Assembly: GCA_017936685.1 (NCBI GenBank)
Contig: JAGBFA010000010.1
Coordinates: 1 to 64,000 of the forward strand
From: Alistipes sp.
GTDB lineage: Bacteria; Bacteroidota; Bacteroidia; Bacteroidales; Rikenellaceae
Direction of reading: 5' to 3'
Length of the DNA: 64,000 nucleotides
Shown: positions 54,006 through 62,528 of the stretch, piece by piece
Numbering within the stretch: position 1 is the first letter of the stretch
Layout of the letters: each line of letters opens with the position of its first letter
The notes under the pieces: model-generated
Database searches by the model: none
What the model was told of the DNA's origin: nothing
The model's input: the letters and a program-made list of their open reading frames with translations, nothing else
Made by a program: the position numbers and the translations under genes

Positions 54006-54524
54006 ATGAAACGATTTACGAAATATATCGCCCTTGCGATTATGTGCGCCGCGTCCGCAGCTTGCGGCTACAAGGTGTCGTACAACTTTTCGGGAGGATC
54101 GATTCCGCCCGACGCCAAGACCTTTTCGGTGGCGTACTTTCCCAACAATGCACCGATGGTGGCACCTACACTCAGCACTACCCTTACGGAGGCTCTGCGC
54201 GACAAGTTCTCGCGCCAGACACGTCTGCAACAGGTCGACGAGGCCGGCGATTTCGCTTTCGAGGGTGAGATAACCAACTACTCGTCGACGACGGCTTCGG
54301 TATCGAGCGGCGACTACGCCCTGCAAAACCGTCTGACGATCACCGTCCGCGTGACATTCACCAATGCCATCGACCAGACGCTGTCGTTCAACAACAAGAG
54401 CTTCTCGGCATACTCCGACTACGACTCCACACAGTTGCTCATCGACGTGCAGGATCAGTTGATCGAAGAGATCGTCGACCAGCTCGTCAACGACATTTAT
54501 ATGGCGGCAGCCGGAAACTGGTAA
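54006..54524 (+). CDS. lptE: LPS assembly lipoprotein LptE
   Basis: The 172-residue lipoprotein has its lipidated cysteine at C20 (ASAACGYKVSYNFSGGS), followed by the LptE alpha/beta fold. It should plug the LptD outer-membrane barrel and help deliver lipopolysaccharide to the cell surface. LptD is not in the window. It is 4 bp after the sigma-54 activator and 5 bp before the next gene. Confidence 0.88.
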   Translation: MKRFTKYIALAIMCAASAACGYKVSYNFSGGSIPPDAKTFSVAYFPNNAPMVAPTLSTTLTEALRDKFSRQTRLQQVDEAGDFAFEGEITNYSSTTASVSSGDYALQNRLTITVRVTFTNAIDQTLSFNNKSFSAYSDYDSTQLLIDVQDQLIEEIVDQLVNDIYMAAAGNW

Positions 54525-54529
54525 CGACT

Positions 54530-55024
54530 ATGACCGACTTTCAAAGATATATCGCAACAGGAGAAGGCGACCGTGCGGAGCTGTCGAGAATCGTCGACGG
54601 GCTGCTGCAACGCCACCCGTGGTTCTCGCTGGCGCGCGCCGCACGCCGAAGCATAAGCTCACAGAAAGATGACTGTCTCGGGGCATTGTCGGGCAGCCGT
54701 CTGACGGCAATGCCCGCATATCGCACAGTCGATATTGCCGCGCTGACCCGTCTTACCGAGGACGACATAATAGACCGGTTCCTGAAAAAAGATGACTACC
54801 GCATAGTTTCACAGGAGGGAGAGGTCATAGAAGAGGTGCGCACCGAATCGTCGCACGACGACGAAGCGGAGATGATAAGCGAAGAATTGGCGGAAATTTA
54901 CCTCTCTCAGGGGCTGTCGCAGGAGGCAATCGACATTTATCGCAGATTAAGTTTGTTAAATTCGGAAAAAAGTGTTTACTTTGCGGAACTTATTGCGCAG
55001 ATAGAAGCGAAAACAAAATATTAA
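54530..55024 (+). CDS. Small helical-repeat protein between lptE and secG
   Basis: The 164-residue cytoplasmic protein ends in a TPR-like pair (ISEELAEIYLSQGLSQEAIDIYRRL, residues about 120-145). The N-terminal half is helical and has no known motif. It lies in the conserved order activator-lptE-this gene-secG. Its role is unknown; the repeat suggests protein binding. Confidence 0.75.
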   Translation: MTDFQRYIATGEGDRAELSRIVDGLLQRHPWFSLARAARRSISSQKDDCLGALSGSRLTAMPAYRTVDIAALTRLTEDDIIDRFLKKDDYRIVSQEGEVIEEVRTESSHDDEAEMISEELAEIYLSQGLSQEAIDIYRRLSLLNSEKSVYFAELIAQIEAKTKY

Positions 55025-55036
55025 AATTTATATAGC

Positions 55037-55450
55037 ATGTATACTTTCTGTATCGTAATGATCGCCATCGCAAGTATTCTTCTGATACTTGCAGTTCTGG
55101 TTCAGAGCCCCAAGAGCGGCATGGCAGCCAACTTCGGTGCCGCCAACCAAACCATCGGAGTTCGTCAGACGACCGATATTCTCGAAAAATTCACATGGGC
55201 GATGATCGTCGCCATCGTAGTGTTCAGTCTTCTTTCGACTACGGCCGTATCGAAGAAAGGTGCCGGCCAGGAGGAGCAGTCTTTGGCAGCCAAGGTACTC
55301 AATGACAACAGCCAGAACACGGAGAACAATATCAACGTACTCGACAGTTCTATCGCTCCGCTCGACGAAAGCGCAGTAGAGGAGTCGGTTCCGGCAGAGG
55401 CACAAGCAGCCGAGGCACCTGCTACTGAGGCACCTGCTGCCGAGGAGTAG
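55037..55450 (+). CDS. secG: Preprotein translocase subunit SecG
   Basis: The 137-residue protein has the SecG core of two transmembrane helices (about 3-23 and 55-75) joined by the conserved QSPKSGMAANFGAANQTIG segment. A long C-terminal tail rich in A, E and P follows, as is common in Bacteroidota. It assists SecYE-mediated export. It is the last gene of its operon, 12 bp after the helical-repeat gene and followed by a terminator. Confidence 0.92.
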   Translation: MYTFCIVMIAIASILLILAVLVQSPKSGMAANFGAANQTIGVRQTTDILEKFTWAMIVAIVVFSLLSTTAVSKKGAGQEEQSLAAKVLNDNSQNTENNINVLDSSIAPLDESAVEESVPAEAQAAEAPATEAPAAEE

Positions 55451-55518
55451 CCTTATGCGCGAAACCGAAAGCAAGATAGTCGCAAAACGAGTATCGGCCA
55501 CCGGACGATAAGACTTTA

Positions 55519-55558
55519 AGAAATAAGACTCACCAATGGTTCGGTGAGTCTTATTTCT
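55519..55558 (+). terminator. Strong terminator after secG
   Basis: A perfect 16-bp stem (55519-55534 with 55543-55558) around an 8-nt loop, with T-rich ends on both strands. Confidence 0.88.
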
Positions 55559-55615
55559 ATCTATATGTCTGCCAACGATCAAATATCTCCTACACACAAG
55601 ACATTTAAACTGCGA

Positions 55616-56194
55616 CTATTCGATCGTCTCCGGCAATCGGTCTATTTCATAGAGTCCTTTGAATACGACTCCCGAATATACGACCGAGCCAGTCTGCTCC
55701 TCTGCTTCCACGTCCGCATCGACGGCAATCGCAAAGCACCGGTTGTCGTCGGATATAAGTCCCCAAATATCATAATGTTCGAACTCCTTGATCCGGAATC
55801 GCAGATCATCGGGACGGCATAATGTTACCTCCTTTATATCGGCCGACTTCGACATATACTCGTTCCAATCGTCTTTTCGGGAAGAACCGCCGCCCATATG
55901 GATATGGAACGCGGTATATTGCTCACTCATATAACGCACTTTGGCAAGGTAACAACCCGAGAACGGCAGACTGATTACGTCGAACGAAGCGTCGATATTA
56001 CAGTAAGAAATATGTCCCTCGATCCACGGGATATAGGTACACTGTACCGCCGCGATATCATGCCCGATTTTGACAAACGGCGTTACCGGACGGTCTCGAT
56101 ACGTTCGGCAATGCCCATTGATCGTCTCCAATATGCTGCGATCGATTGCCGTCTCAGGTTTCAAACTTTTAAAATAGCTCAATAAAGCTCCCAT
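55616..56194 (-). CDS. Unknown 192-residue protein
   Basis: The protein has mixed hydrophobic and charged composition with no signal peptide and no motif I recognise. Segments such as VTPFVKIGHDIAAVQCTYIPW and GVVFKGLYEIDRL suggest a beta-rich soluble domain. Translation continues without interruption, and the opposite strand offers only short frames. It is on the same strand as the LytTR regulator, 152 bp downstream of it. Confidence 0.65.
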   Translation of the reverse strand: MGALLSYFKSLKPETAIDRSILETINGHCRTYRDRPVTPFVKIGHDIAAVQCTYIPWIEGHISYCNIDASFDVISLPFSGCYLAKVRYMSEQYTAFHIHMGGGSSRKDDWNEYMSKSADIKEVTLCRPDDLRFRIKEFEHYDIWGLISDDNRCFAIAVDADVEAEEQTGSVVYSGVVFKGLYEIDRLPETIE

Positions 56195-56346
56195 ACATCA
56201 TTCTTTTCTCTCCTACTCTGTTTACTATTCGGCTTTTCGGATTACGCCGTCGCGTGAATTCACGACATAAAGATAGATGACGCGTCCGTCCGCACTGCAA
56301 TCGGTTCGACAGGAGAAAGAAATATGCAACTAACGGCAGTATCGGA

Positions 56347-56826
56347 CTATTTCTTATGACGTCTTACTCCCAAGAAGATGAAACGGTCGAGAAATGCCGT
56401 CCTGTACTCTCTGCCAATGGTCAGCAACCGGCCCCCTATTTTCAGACTGTTGCCCGTCAATGATTCGATATGTGTGAGATTGACTATGCCCGAACGGCGT
56501 ATTCGGACAAATCTGTTCGGCGGAAGCTCCTTCTCTATGACCGCCAGATTGAACGAAACGACCATGCTGCGGCCGTTGGTCAGATGTATCACGCTATAAC
56601 TTCTGTCGGCCTCCACCCACAGTATATCCTCCAACGATACTTTGAGATAGCCGTTATTTCGCCATATAAACGCATACTCCTTGACAGGCGACTCCGTATC
56701 GGACGCATGCGACGGCGTATCTATGCCCACGACCAGTTCGTCCCGAACCGACCCACCGACGACACGGACAGGCAGATCCGCCAAATGTTTCGGCAGAATA
56801 ATCGTTAATTGCTTGTTTTGTCTCAT
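56347..56826 (-). CDS. LytTR-domain DNA-binding regulator without receiver domain
   Basis: The 159-residue protein has a short N-terminal region (about 1-48) without a receiver or membrane domain, then a LytTR DNA-binding domain (about 50-150; NGYLKVSLEDILWVEADRSY, NRFVRIRRSGIVNLTHIESL). LytTR proteins bind direct repeats upstream of targets. It follows the DUF2589 operon in the same direction, after a terminator, so it is a candidate local regulator of that operon. Confidence 0.87.
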   Translation of the reverse strand: MRQNKQLTIILPKHLADLPVRVVGGSVRDELVVGIDTPSHASDTESPVKEYAFIWRNNGYLKVSLEDILWVEADRSYSVIHLTNGRSMVVSFNLAVIEKELPPNRFVRIRRSGIVNLTHIESLTGNSLKIGGRLLTIGREYRTAFLDRFIFLGVRRHKK

Positions 56827-56985
56827 TTTGGTGCATATTATCTACAAATCAAATACTTATCGGGCATCTGCGCAAAGTTGTTTTGCATACTCCCGTAATT
56901 TTGTACCAAACGCATTTGCAGATAGCCGTCAGCAAGCCCGACAAAGATATGCGCAGGCTGTCGATTCTTCGCCATCGGCCGACGA

Positions 56986-57027
56986 AAACGGAGTATGTCG
57001 AGACGTGAATTTCGGCATACTCCGTTT
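56986..57027 (-). terminator. Terminator after the DUF2589 operon
   Basis: AAACGGAGTATGTCGA (56986-57001) pairs with the segment ending CATACTCCGTTT (57013-57027), with a T run on the minus strand. It ends the five-gene operon 24 bp after its last stop. Confidence 0.82.
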
Positions 57028-57050
57028 AAAATGTGAGATGACAACCCTCT

Positions 57051-57494
57051 CTATTGCGGAGAGCGGAATATCACCCTGCACCTCTTCAAGTCGCTTCTGC
57101 CGGCGAACGACAGCGCAAGTGAAGCAAACCCGCCGTCGGCATCACACTCCGTATAACGCACTTCAATCAGCTCCGATTCATACCGTTGGGTTGAGCCGAA
57201 GCGTTTTCGCTCGGACAGCGGCAGGATCCAGTTAATGATGGTTCCGAATGCCTCGTCGGCGGAAGCGAAGCCGGTATAATACCACACGCCACCGGATAGA
57301 GCGGCATCTGAGCCTGCGACATCATCACGGACAAATTCATAAAAAAGCCTTTCGGTCTGCTCCTCGCACGACAGCTCCGACATGTGAGCCTCCGCACGAA
57401 CCTCATACTCGGGCTGCGTCTCTCTCGGCTGCCGGTTTTCGCCGCAGCCATACAGGCAGAGAACTGCCATCAATGTAATTGCGATCTGTCTCAT
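57051..57494 (-). CDS. Small lipoprotein of the DUF2589 operon
   Basis: The 147-residue protein has a lipoprotein signal ending CLYGC (C17), then a polar linker and a compact alpha/beta domain (FYEFVRDDVAGSDA, GGVWYYTGFASADEAFGT). No family was recognised. It is the last gene of the five-gene operon, 13 bp after the zinc-ribbon gene. Confidence 0.72.
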   Translation of the reverse strand: MRQIAITLMAVLCLYGCGENRQPRETQPEYEVRAEAHMSELSCEEQTERLFYEFVRDDVAGSDAALSGGVWYYTGFASADEAFGTIINWILPLSERKRFGSTQRYESELIEVRYTECDADGGFASLALSFAGRSDLKRCRVIFRSPQ

Positions 57495-57507
57495 AATATG
57501 GTATGTT

Positions 57508-57762
57508 TTAACCTCTGAACGTTCTTGTCTCGTCTACCCTGTCGCATGCCTGCTCGATCTTTTTCAATGCGTCCAACGCCCGTTTGGATTGCATCTTGTT
57601 TATGGTCAGCTGCAATCCGCAATGAGGGCATTCGATCCCGTTCTTATATATAAGGTCGTGAATGCTCACCGGCATGAATCCCCTGCATATCGGGCAGTGC
57701 ATTCCGTATGGCCGCTGACCGTGTAGCGGCGATTGCATCTCGGACATCTGTTTTATAGGCAT
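57508..57762 (-). CDS. Small zinc-ribbon protein of the DUF2589 operon
   Basis: The 84-residue protein has HCPICRGF near 22 and ECPHCGLQ near 44, four cysteines likely to bind zinc, and a helical C-terminal tail (SKRALDALKKIEQACDRV). Such ribbons often mediate nucleic acid or protein contacts. It is 41 bp after the second DUF2589 gene and 13 bp before the lipoprotein gene. Confidence 0.75.
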   Translation of the reverse strand: MPIKQMSEMQSPLHGQRPYGMHCPICRGFMPVSIHDLIYKNGIECPHCGLQLTINKMQSKRALDALKKIEQACDRVDETRTFRG

Positions 57763-57803
57763 AATATCGATATTGAATTATTGTTTCATTGATATACTTT
57801 ACA

Positions 57804-58430
57804 TTACACAGGCACTATCTCGGCCGGATCAGAAAAAGGTGCGGAGGTATCGGATATGTCCGATGCCATATTGTTGACAGCCTTGTTCAACAGGGCGGAC
57901 AGACCGCCCGGAATATCGGCCTGCCGCATCTTGACATGAACCTTCATATTGGCACTCAATCCGCCAGACCTCTGCATCGAACCCGATGTCTGCCCGCCGG
58001 TGCTTGCCAGAGCGACTCGCAGCCGCGTATCGCCGTTCACGGAATCACCGGCTTCACTTCGGCCGGCCTCGAACGAGAACGATGTTTGCTGCTGCCTGCT
58101 CGATGCGTCCAGCACCTGAATATCGAAATCGAAATCGGCCTCCTGCACCTGCAACAGAGGCAGCGGCACCAATGTCAGAACAGGTATCCTGACCGACTGC
58201 ATACGCACTCCGCTAAGGTCATGGCTCCTGTAATTGAACGTAAGCATACGCAATGCACCCGTCTTTCCGGTTGCGGGATCATAGGTTTCGAAGGCTATTT
58301 TCATCAGGTAGTCCAGATACCGCTGCGTCGAGAGCGAGTCGGCATCGACCGTAGCGACCAAAGGCGCGGCTATCAGGTCTTTCAACTCCATGACCTGACT
58401 GCTTATCCTCTCCGTATTATCATTGTTCAT
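57804..58430 (-). CDS. DUF2589 family protein (short form)
   Basis: The 208-residue protein has the DUF2589 pattern: an N-terminal helix (VMELKDLIAAPLVATVDAD), then beta strands with LRMLTFNYR, RIPVLTLVPLPLLQVQEADFDFDIQVL and a C-terminal VHVKMRQADIPGGLSALLNKAV. It lacks the charged C-terminal coiled coil of the larger paralogue upstream. DUF2589 has no established function. It is 21 bp after the 260-residue gene. Confidence 0.82.
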   Translation of the reverse strand: MNNDNTERISSQVMELKDLIAAPLVATVDADSLSTQRYLDYLMKIAFETYDPATGKTGALRMLTFNYRSHDLSGVRMQSVRIPVLTLVPLPLLQVQEADFDFDIQVLDASSRQQQTSFSFEAGRSEAGDSVNGDTRLRVALASTGGQTSGSMQRSGGLSANMKVHVKMRQADIPGGLSALLNKAVNNMASDISDTSAPFSDPAEIVPV

Positions 58431-58451
58431 GACTGTATGTTTGCAAATCGG

Positions 58452-59234
58452 TTAAAACTCCTCCGTATCGGTATCGAGGGGCAGATCTCGCGGAGATATT
58501 CTCAGCCGCAGGGTATGGATAGATTCTTCGGGCAGTTTGGACAAGGCCTCGGACGAAACCTCTACATTCAATGACGCATACTTTTCACGACGCGCAAGCC
58601 TCACATCTTTCAGAATCCTCGGCAGCATGATTTGCAGATTTGTCTGCAAACTCTCACGCACGTTTTTTCTCAGATTTCCCGACATATCCGCCGCAAACAC
58701 CTCTTCCAGATCAGAATGCGACAGGAACTGCTCGTCGGCAATATAGAGAATATCCTCCTGCAACCTGTCGACATCGATCTCGCCCTCCAAAGAGATGAAC
58801 TCCGCACGATGGCCGTTGAGGTGTCCGCGAAGCCTGCGGCTCAGAAAAGCCGTGAACTCCCTGCGCAGCGTCCGCTCCCGATTGAGTCGGGCGACGGGGC
58901 CTTCACCTTCGCCCGAATCGCCCGAGTGCCGTATGATCGCAGTGAGAATGCACGATACGATAACCTCCGAAATCCCCTCCGAGATCGTCCGTATGGCACG
59001 CAATACTGCTGCGTGGTCGGTTTCGCATATCTCCCCCGGCACAGACTCATCGACGAATCCGCAATGCAGCGTCAGCTCCACTTCTCCCAGAGATACCGAC
59101 GGAGGAGTCAGTGCGGCCGCGCTATTCCGGTCGCGATAGGCCGGAGAGAGCCTGACCGCATACATGTTAGCCTCATGTTGCGCCGCCACCATATCGCGCA
59201 ATATCGCACCCAATATCGTACTTAACCGAGCCAT
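58452..59234 (-). CDS. Unknown 260-residue protein of the DUF2589 operon
   Basis: The protein opens with an amphipathic helix (STILGAILRDMVAAQHEAN) and then a beta segment GEVELTLHCGFVDES, a layout echoing its DUF2589 neighbours. The middle is helical and arginine-rich (RERTLRREFTAFLSRRLRGHL), and the end is beta (TLRLRISPRDLPLD). No family was recognised. It is 16 bp after the large DUF2589 gene and 21 bp before the short one, so the products probably act together. Confidence 0.72.
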   Translation of the reverse strand: MARLSTILGAILRDMVAAQHEANMYAVRLSPAYRDRNSAAALTPPSVSLGEVELTLHCGFVDESVPGEICETDHAAVLRAIRTISEGISEVIVSCILTAIIRHSGDSGEGEGPVARLNRERTLRREFTAFLSRRLRGHLNGHRAEFISLEGEIDVDRLQEDILYIADEQFLSHSDLEEVFAADMSGNLRKNVRESLQTNLQIMLPRILKDVRLARREKYASLNVEVSSEALSKLPEESIHTLRLRISPRDLPLDTDTEEF

Positions 59235-59250
59235 AGGCTTCTATCGGCCA

Positions 59251-60336
59251 TTATTTTCTGACATTGCCTCCGTTTTGATCTGCCGGCTGCTGTCGCTTGG
59301 CGGCGTTCTTAGTCTCTTCCCGAGACTCTTCCTCCTCCATCTTGCGCACACGCTCCTGCGACTCGGCCAGATCCTTGGCACGCTGATCGTCTATGGACTT
59401 GCGTCTCTGAGTGATTGCCGCCTGCATGTCGGCCAGACGCTTCTTGTCGCTCTCCTCGCGCTCGATGCGTGCCAACTCGCGGTTCTTCTGATCGGTATAT
59501 GTATCGACCGTCTTTACGACGACCTTTTTGTCGATGCCCGACACGCCGACAATATACGACGTGGTTTTGCCCTCGACCACCGGCAGGCGGAAGATCATGT
59601 TGTCGCCGTCGACCTCCCCTGTCTGCCCCGGGATCTGAATCTTCGACGGCTCGAAGATGCCGTCGCGGTTTTTATAGGTTGCAATGAGCATGAACTCCTC
59701 GCTCGGCGAGCCTTTGAATTCGAGAGAATTGACCTCCAACGTACCCGACGGATCGCATACGTCGAGACTGTTTCCGAGGATTTCGAGCACCTTGGCCAGT
59801 CCGGCAGGCATGCTGTCCTGTCCGGCCTTTACTGCCACGTCCATCGTGTACTCCACACTGTATTTCGACTCCTGTGTCGCCGTAGAGTCTTTCTTGCTCG
59901 AATAGTTGGCATGGAAGTCGGCATTTATCTTGAAAAGGCCGAGATTCAACGACGTGGAGCCGGCGACACCGGCATCGACCGAGGTGCTTTCGTTTTCTAC
60001 CGTCGAGCTGGACGACGAGGCATTTATGTTGGCTTTGAATGCGATATCTATCGACTGTATTGCAATGTAGGGAATCGGGACGATGGTCAGCAGCGGGACA
60101 TTGAGCTGCGCCATACGGCCGTCCTTGATGAACTGGAACGAGACGTTCACCGTCTTCTTCTCGCCGGTTTCGGGATCTGTATTGAGCCCGACCTCCTGAA
60201 TGAAGTTCCACGATGTCTTGGCGGCCATGGCCTGAGCCTCGATGCAGGCTTTGAGCGGTCCGCCGATGATATTGCCGAAAGGAAGTGCGGCCAGCGCATT
60301 GGTCGCAACTTGCGACGGGGTGGTGTCGATTGCCAT
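59251..60336 (-). CDS. DUF2589 family protein with C-terminal coiled coil
   Basis: The 361-residue protein has a DUF2589 domain over about residues 1-190 (LPFGNIIGGPLKACIEAQAMAA, VSFQFIKDGRMAQLNVPLLT, IVPIPYIAIQSIDIAFKANI). A second beta-rich part follows (about 195-275), then a strongly charged coiled coil (about 280-345; RELARIEREESDKKRLADMQ). The coiled coil suggests oligomerisation or scaffolding. It is the first gene of the operon, 53 bp after a perfect TATATTTG -7 box. The family has no known function. Confidence 0.85.
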   Translation of the reverse strand: MAIDTTPSQVATNALAALPFGNIIGGPLKACIEAQAMAAKTSWNFIQEVGLNTDPETGEKKTVNVSFQFIKDGRMAQLNVPLLTIVPIPYIAIQSIDIAFKANINASSSSSTVENESTSVDAGVAGSTSLNLGLFKINADFHANYSSKKDSTATQESKYSVEYTMDVAVKAGQDSMPAGLAKVLEILGNSLDVCDPSGTLEVNSLEFKGSPSEEFMLIATYKNRDGIFEPSKIQIPGQTGEVDGDNMIFRLPVVEGKTTSYIVGVSGIDKKVVVKTVDTYTDQKNRELARIEREESDKKRLADMQAAITQRRKSIDDQRAKDLAESQERVRKMEEEESREETKNAAKRQQPADQNGGNVRK

Positions 60337-60388
60337 AATCTTTTGGGTTTAGGTGGTTGATATTTGCATGTTTCGCAGGTTTACGCAA

Positions 60389-60396
60389 CAAATATA
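60389..60396 (-). promoter_or_regulatory. DUF2589 operon -7 promoter element
   Basis: TATATTTG on the minus strand is a perfect -7 box about 53 bp before the first DUF2589 start. The -33 region has only a partial match (GTTG, 22 bp away). Confidence 0.5.
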
Positions 60397-60514
60397 ACCT
60401 GACCGAAATCCAAAACGACAACATGTTTTACAAACGGCGTTTTTCTGCTACGAACGACACCTGTCCGGACAAAAACCCATCTGCCGGCATGTAAGTTCGG
60501 GAATGAAGCTCCTT

Positions 60515-60562
60515 GATAAAAACTGCCTTGCCGCTGTATCGACTGATACAGCGGCAAGGCAG
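60515..60562 (-). terminator. Strong terminator after the fimbrillin-like gene
   Basis: A perfect 18-bp stem (60523-60540 with 60545-60562) has a 4-nt loop and a T run on the minus strand. It separates the fimbrillin gene from the DUF2589 operon promoter. Confidence 0.88.
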
Positions 60563-60589
60563 GAAATATATATTAAGAACCGAGGAGGG

Positions 60590-62395
60590 CTACTCTACGT
60601 CACGCACGCATCTTACATAATTGGCATCGGGACCGGTAGTGGTGCCGCCGCCGTTGCGCGGAGTAGCGGCAAACGACCACGTTGCCGGATTACGGCCGCC
60701 GCGGCCGGAAACCATGCTCGCCACCCAATAGGCCCCGGCATTAAGCGGAGTAAATCCTGCCACGCCGTACAGCGGCGTATCGCACACGGGCATGTTGTCG
60801 GCATCATACGAACTCTCGACCGCACCGCCCACGGTAAAGATGAGTGCCATCTCCATCATAGTCGGTTTACGCCAACCCTCGGGGCATGCGAACTGGCTCC
60901 ATACGACTTTGTCGGCCATGGCGTCACTATTCATCACTTGGAGTTTACGAGAGATTTTGTCGAGCTCGGTTCCACTGTCATGATCCGGGGTCGTCTTCCA
61001 GTTGTCATGAAACACCTGTACCTCCGAATTATAGGCCGCAACGTATGATGAAGGCACTACGCCCCCATCGGCATCACGCGACACGATAATCGGGCCTTCC
61101 GGATCGCTCGTATCCACCCACGGATATTTCCGGCCGCCCTCGGGAGCACTCCTGACACAGCGTGCGGCAGTGATACCCTCCTTGGGCATATACAGTCCCA
61201 TCCACGGCATGATGTTGTATCCCATCGCATTATCGGAAGAGACCTCTTTCGAAGTGGTAGAGCACCAGTACGAAGCATATCGGAAATTGTTGTTTTCGAT
61301 GCCGTTCATATAAAACAATATCATCAGTTCCTCGTTATAAGTGGGAAGTCTGTATCCGGCAGCACTGCACTCGGCCGTAGCGTCCGCCCAACTTATGTTG
61401 GCAGCCTGGCAAGCATCGGTAGGTGCTATGAGAAATGCCGAGCTGGCATTGTCGGTATAATCGAGCGGCATCTCGTCGGGAATGACCAGCTCGACGAAAT
61501 ACTCTTCCGAGGGCTTTACCTGAAACAGGCTTTCGAACGGGAAGCCGATATTCTCACCGTCGACCGTAACAACGATACGGGCATTGTAGGAGAAGTTCTG
61601 AGGAATCAGATAGAGGAATCCGTCCTCCGCCGTAACATCGGTCATGGTCTCTGAGGCGATCAGGTAATCCTTGCCCTCTTCCAAACGCAGCCCGAGTTCA
61701 TACTCGGTCGAAGAGTATTCGAGAGCCGGAGACCATACCACCGATTTATCATCGGCAATATCGAGCGAGAGCCGACCCTCATCTTGAATGCCGCGCACTG
61801 CGATCCGCGAGATCTTCTGGCCATGGCCTTTGACCTTGAAGCCGATCTTCGACATGACCGAGTTGAATTTCAAACTGACAGGCAGATTGACACTCGACAC
61901 ATTCATGCGAGATGCCGCTACGCATATATCGGTATGGCACTCTTTCGACGACGGAGTCTTATAGGTCAATACGGGGGCTCCCTGCAACGAACCGTCGCTC
62001 ACACCTATGCCGTTTTCGGCACCGGCATGCGGGCCATAGGCGAAAAAGGTGATCTTGGAGTTGCCGGGCCACTCCTCGACAGGCTCGTAGGTCCACGTCC
62101 CGCCGACATTTTCAAGCAGCTGGTCGACCATAAGATTAGGAGTAAGACCTGCATTCCACGCTCCGTTGCCCGTGTCGAAAGCGAATATGCCGAGAGTTTC
62201 GGGTACGGAACCCGAAAACTCCGGAGCGAATACGATCTTCTTATTCGGGACGGGTTCGGGGACGGGGTTATCGGCAACATCATCGTCGCCGCAACCGGTT
62301 GCAGTCAGAGATAGCGAAAAAACAGCCGTTACAAGGCCAAGGCGTTTAAGCAAAGATTCGAACATCATAAAGCAAGAATTTTTAAGGTTTGTCAT
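60590..62395 (-). CDS. Fimbrillin-like lipoprotein with C-terminal FISUMP/DUF1566-like region
   Basis: The 601-residue protein has a lipoprotein signal with LSLTATGC, then an acidic DDD stretch. Next comes a Mfa/fimbrillin-like beta domain (about 45-325; IVFAPEFSGSVPETLGIFAFD and VSLKFNSVMSKIGFKVKG). Two C-terminal segments follow with the W-DATAEC-GYRLPTYNEE and CPEGWRKPTMMEM pattern of FISUMP/DUF1566 domains. Start at ATG 62395; a second choice at 62368 (MMFESLL) gives the same signal. It is probably a surface adhesin or pilus-associated protein. A promoter lies about 37 bp upstream, and the TPR/AraC gene precedes it. Confidence 0.82.
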   Translation of the reverse strand: MTNLKNSCFMMFESLLKRLGLVTAVFSLSLTATGCGDDDVADNPVPEPVPNKKIVFAPEFSGSVPETLGIFAFDTGNGAWNAGLTPNLMVDQLLENVGGTWTYEPVEEWPGNSKITFFAYGPHAGAENGIGVSDGSLQGAPVLTYKTPSSKECHTDICVAASRMNVSSVNLPVSLKFNSVMSKIGFKVKGHGQKISRIAVRGIQDEGRLSLDIADDKSVVWSPALEYSSTEYELGLRLEEGKDYLIASETMTDVTAEDGFLYLIPQNFSYNARIVVTVDGENIGFPFESLFQVKPSEEYFVELVIPDEMPLDYTDNASSAFLIAPTDACQAANISWADATAECSAAGYRLPTYNEELMILFYMNGIENNNFRYASYWCSTTSKEVSSDNAMGYNIMPWMGLYMPKEGITAARCVRSAPEGGRKYPWVDTSDPEGPIIVSRDADGGVVPSSYVAAYNSEVQVFHDNWKTTPDHDSGTELDKISRKLQVMNSDAMADKVVWSQFACPEGWRKPTMMEMALIFTVGGAVESSYDADNMPVCDTPLYGVAGFTPLNAGAYWVASMVSGRGGRNPATWSFAATPRNGGGTTTGPDANYVRCVRDVE

Positions 62396-62431
62396 ATTAG
62401 TTTTCAACCGCACTCACATTTTTCGTCTCAG

Positions 62432-62463
62432 CAAAAATAACTGACATACAAAAAAAATTCAAG
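62432..62463 (-). promoter_or_regulatory. Promoter of the fimbrillin-like gene
   Basis: On the minus strand CTTG (rc of 62460-62463), a 20-bp spacer and TATTTTTG (rc of 62432-62439) form a good promoter. Confidence 0.65.
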
Positions 62464-62528
62464 CACAATCGACCCTGATAAGCGTCAATTTACGATTCAA
62501 AGGATAGAAAGAGGATCGGCACGAACGC

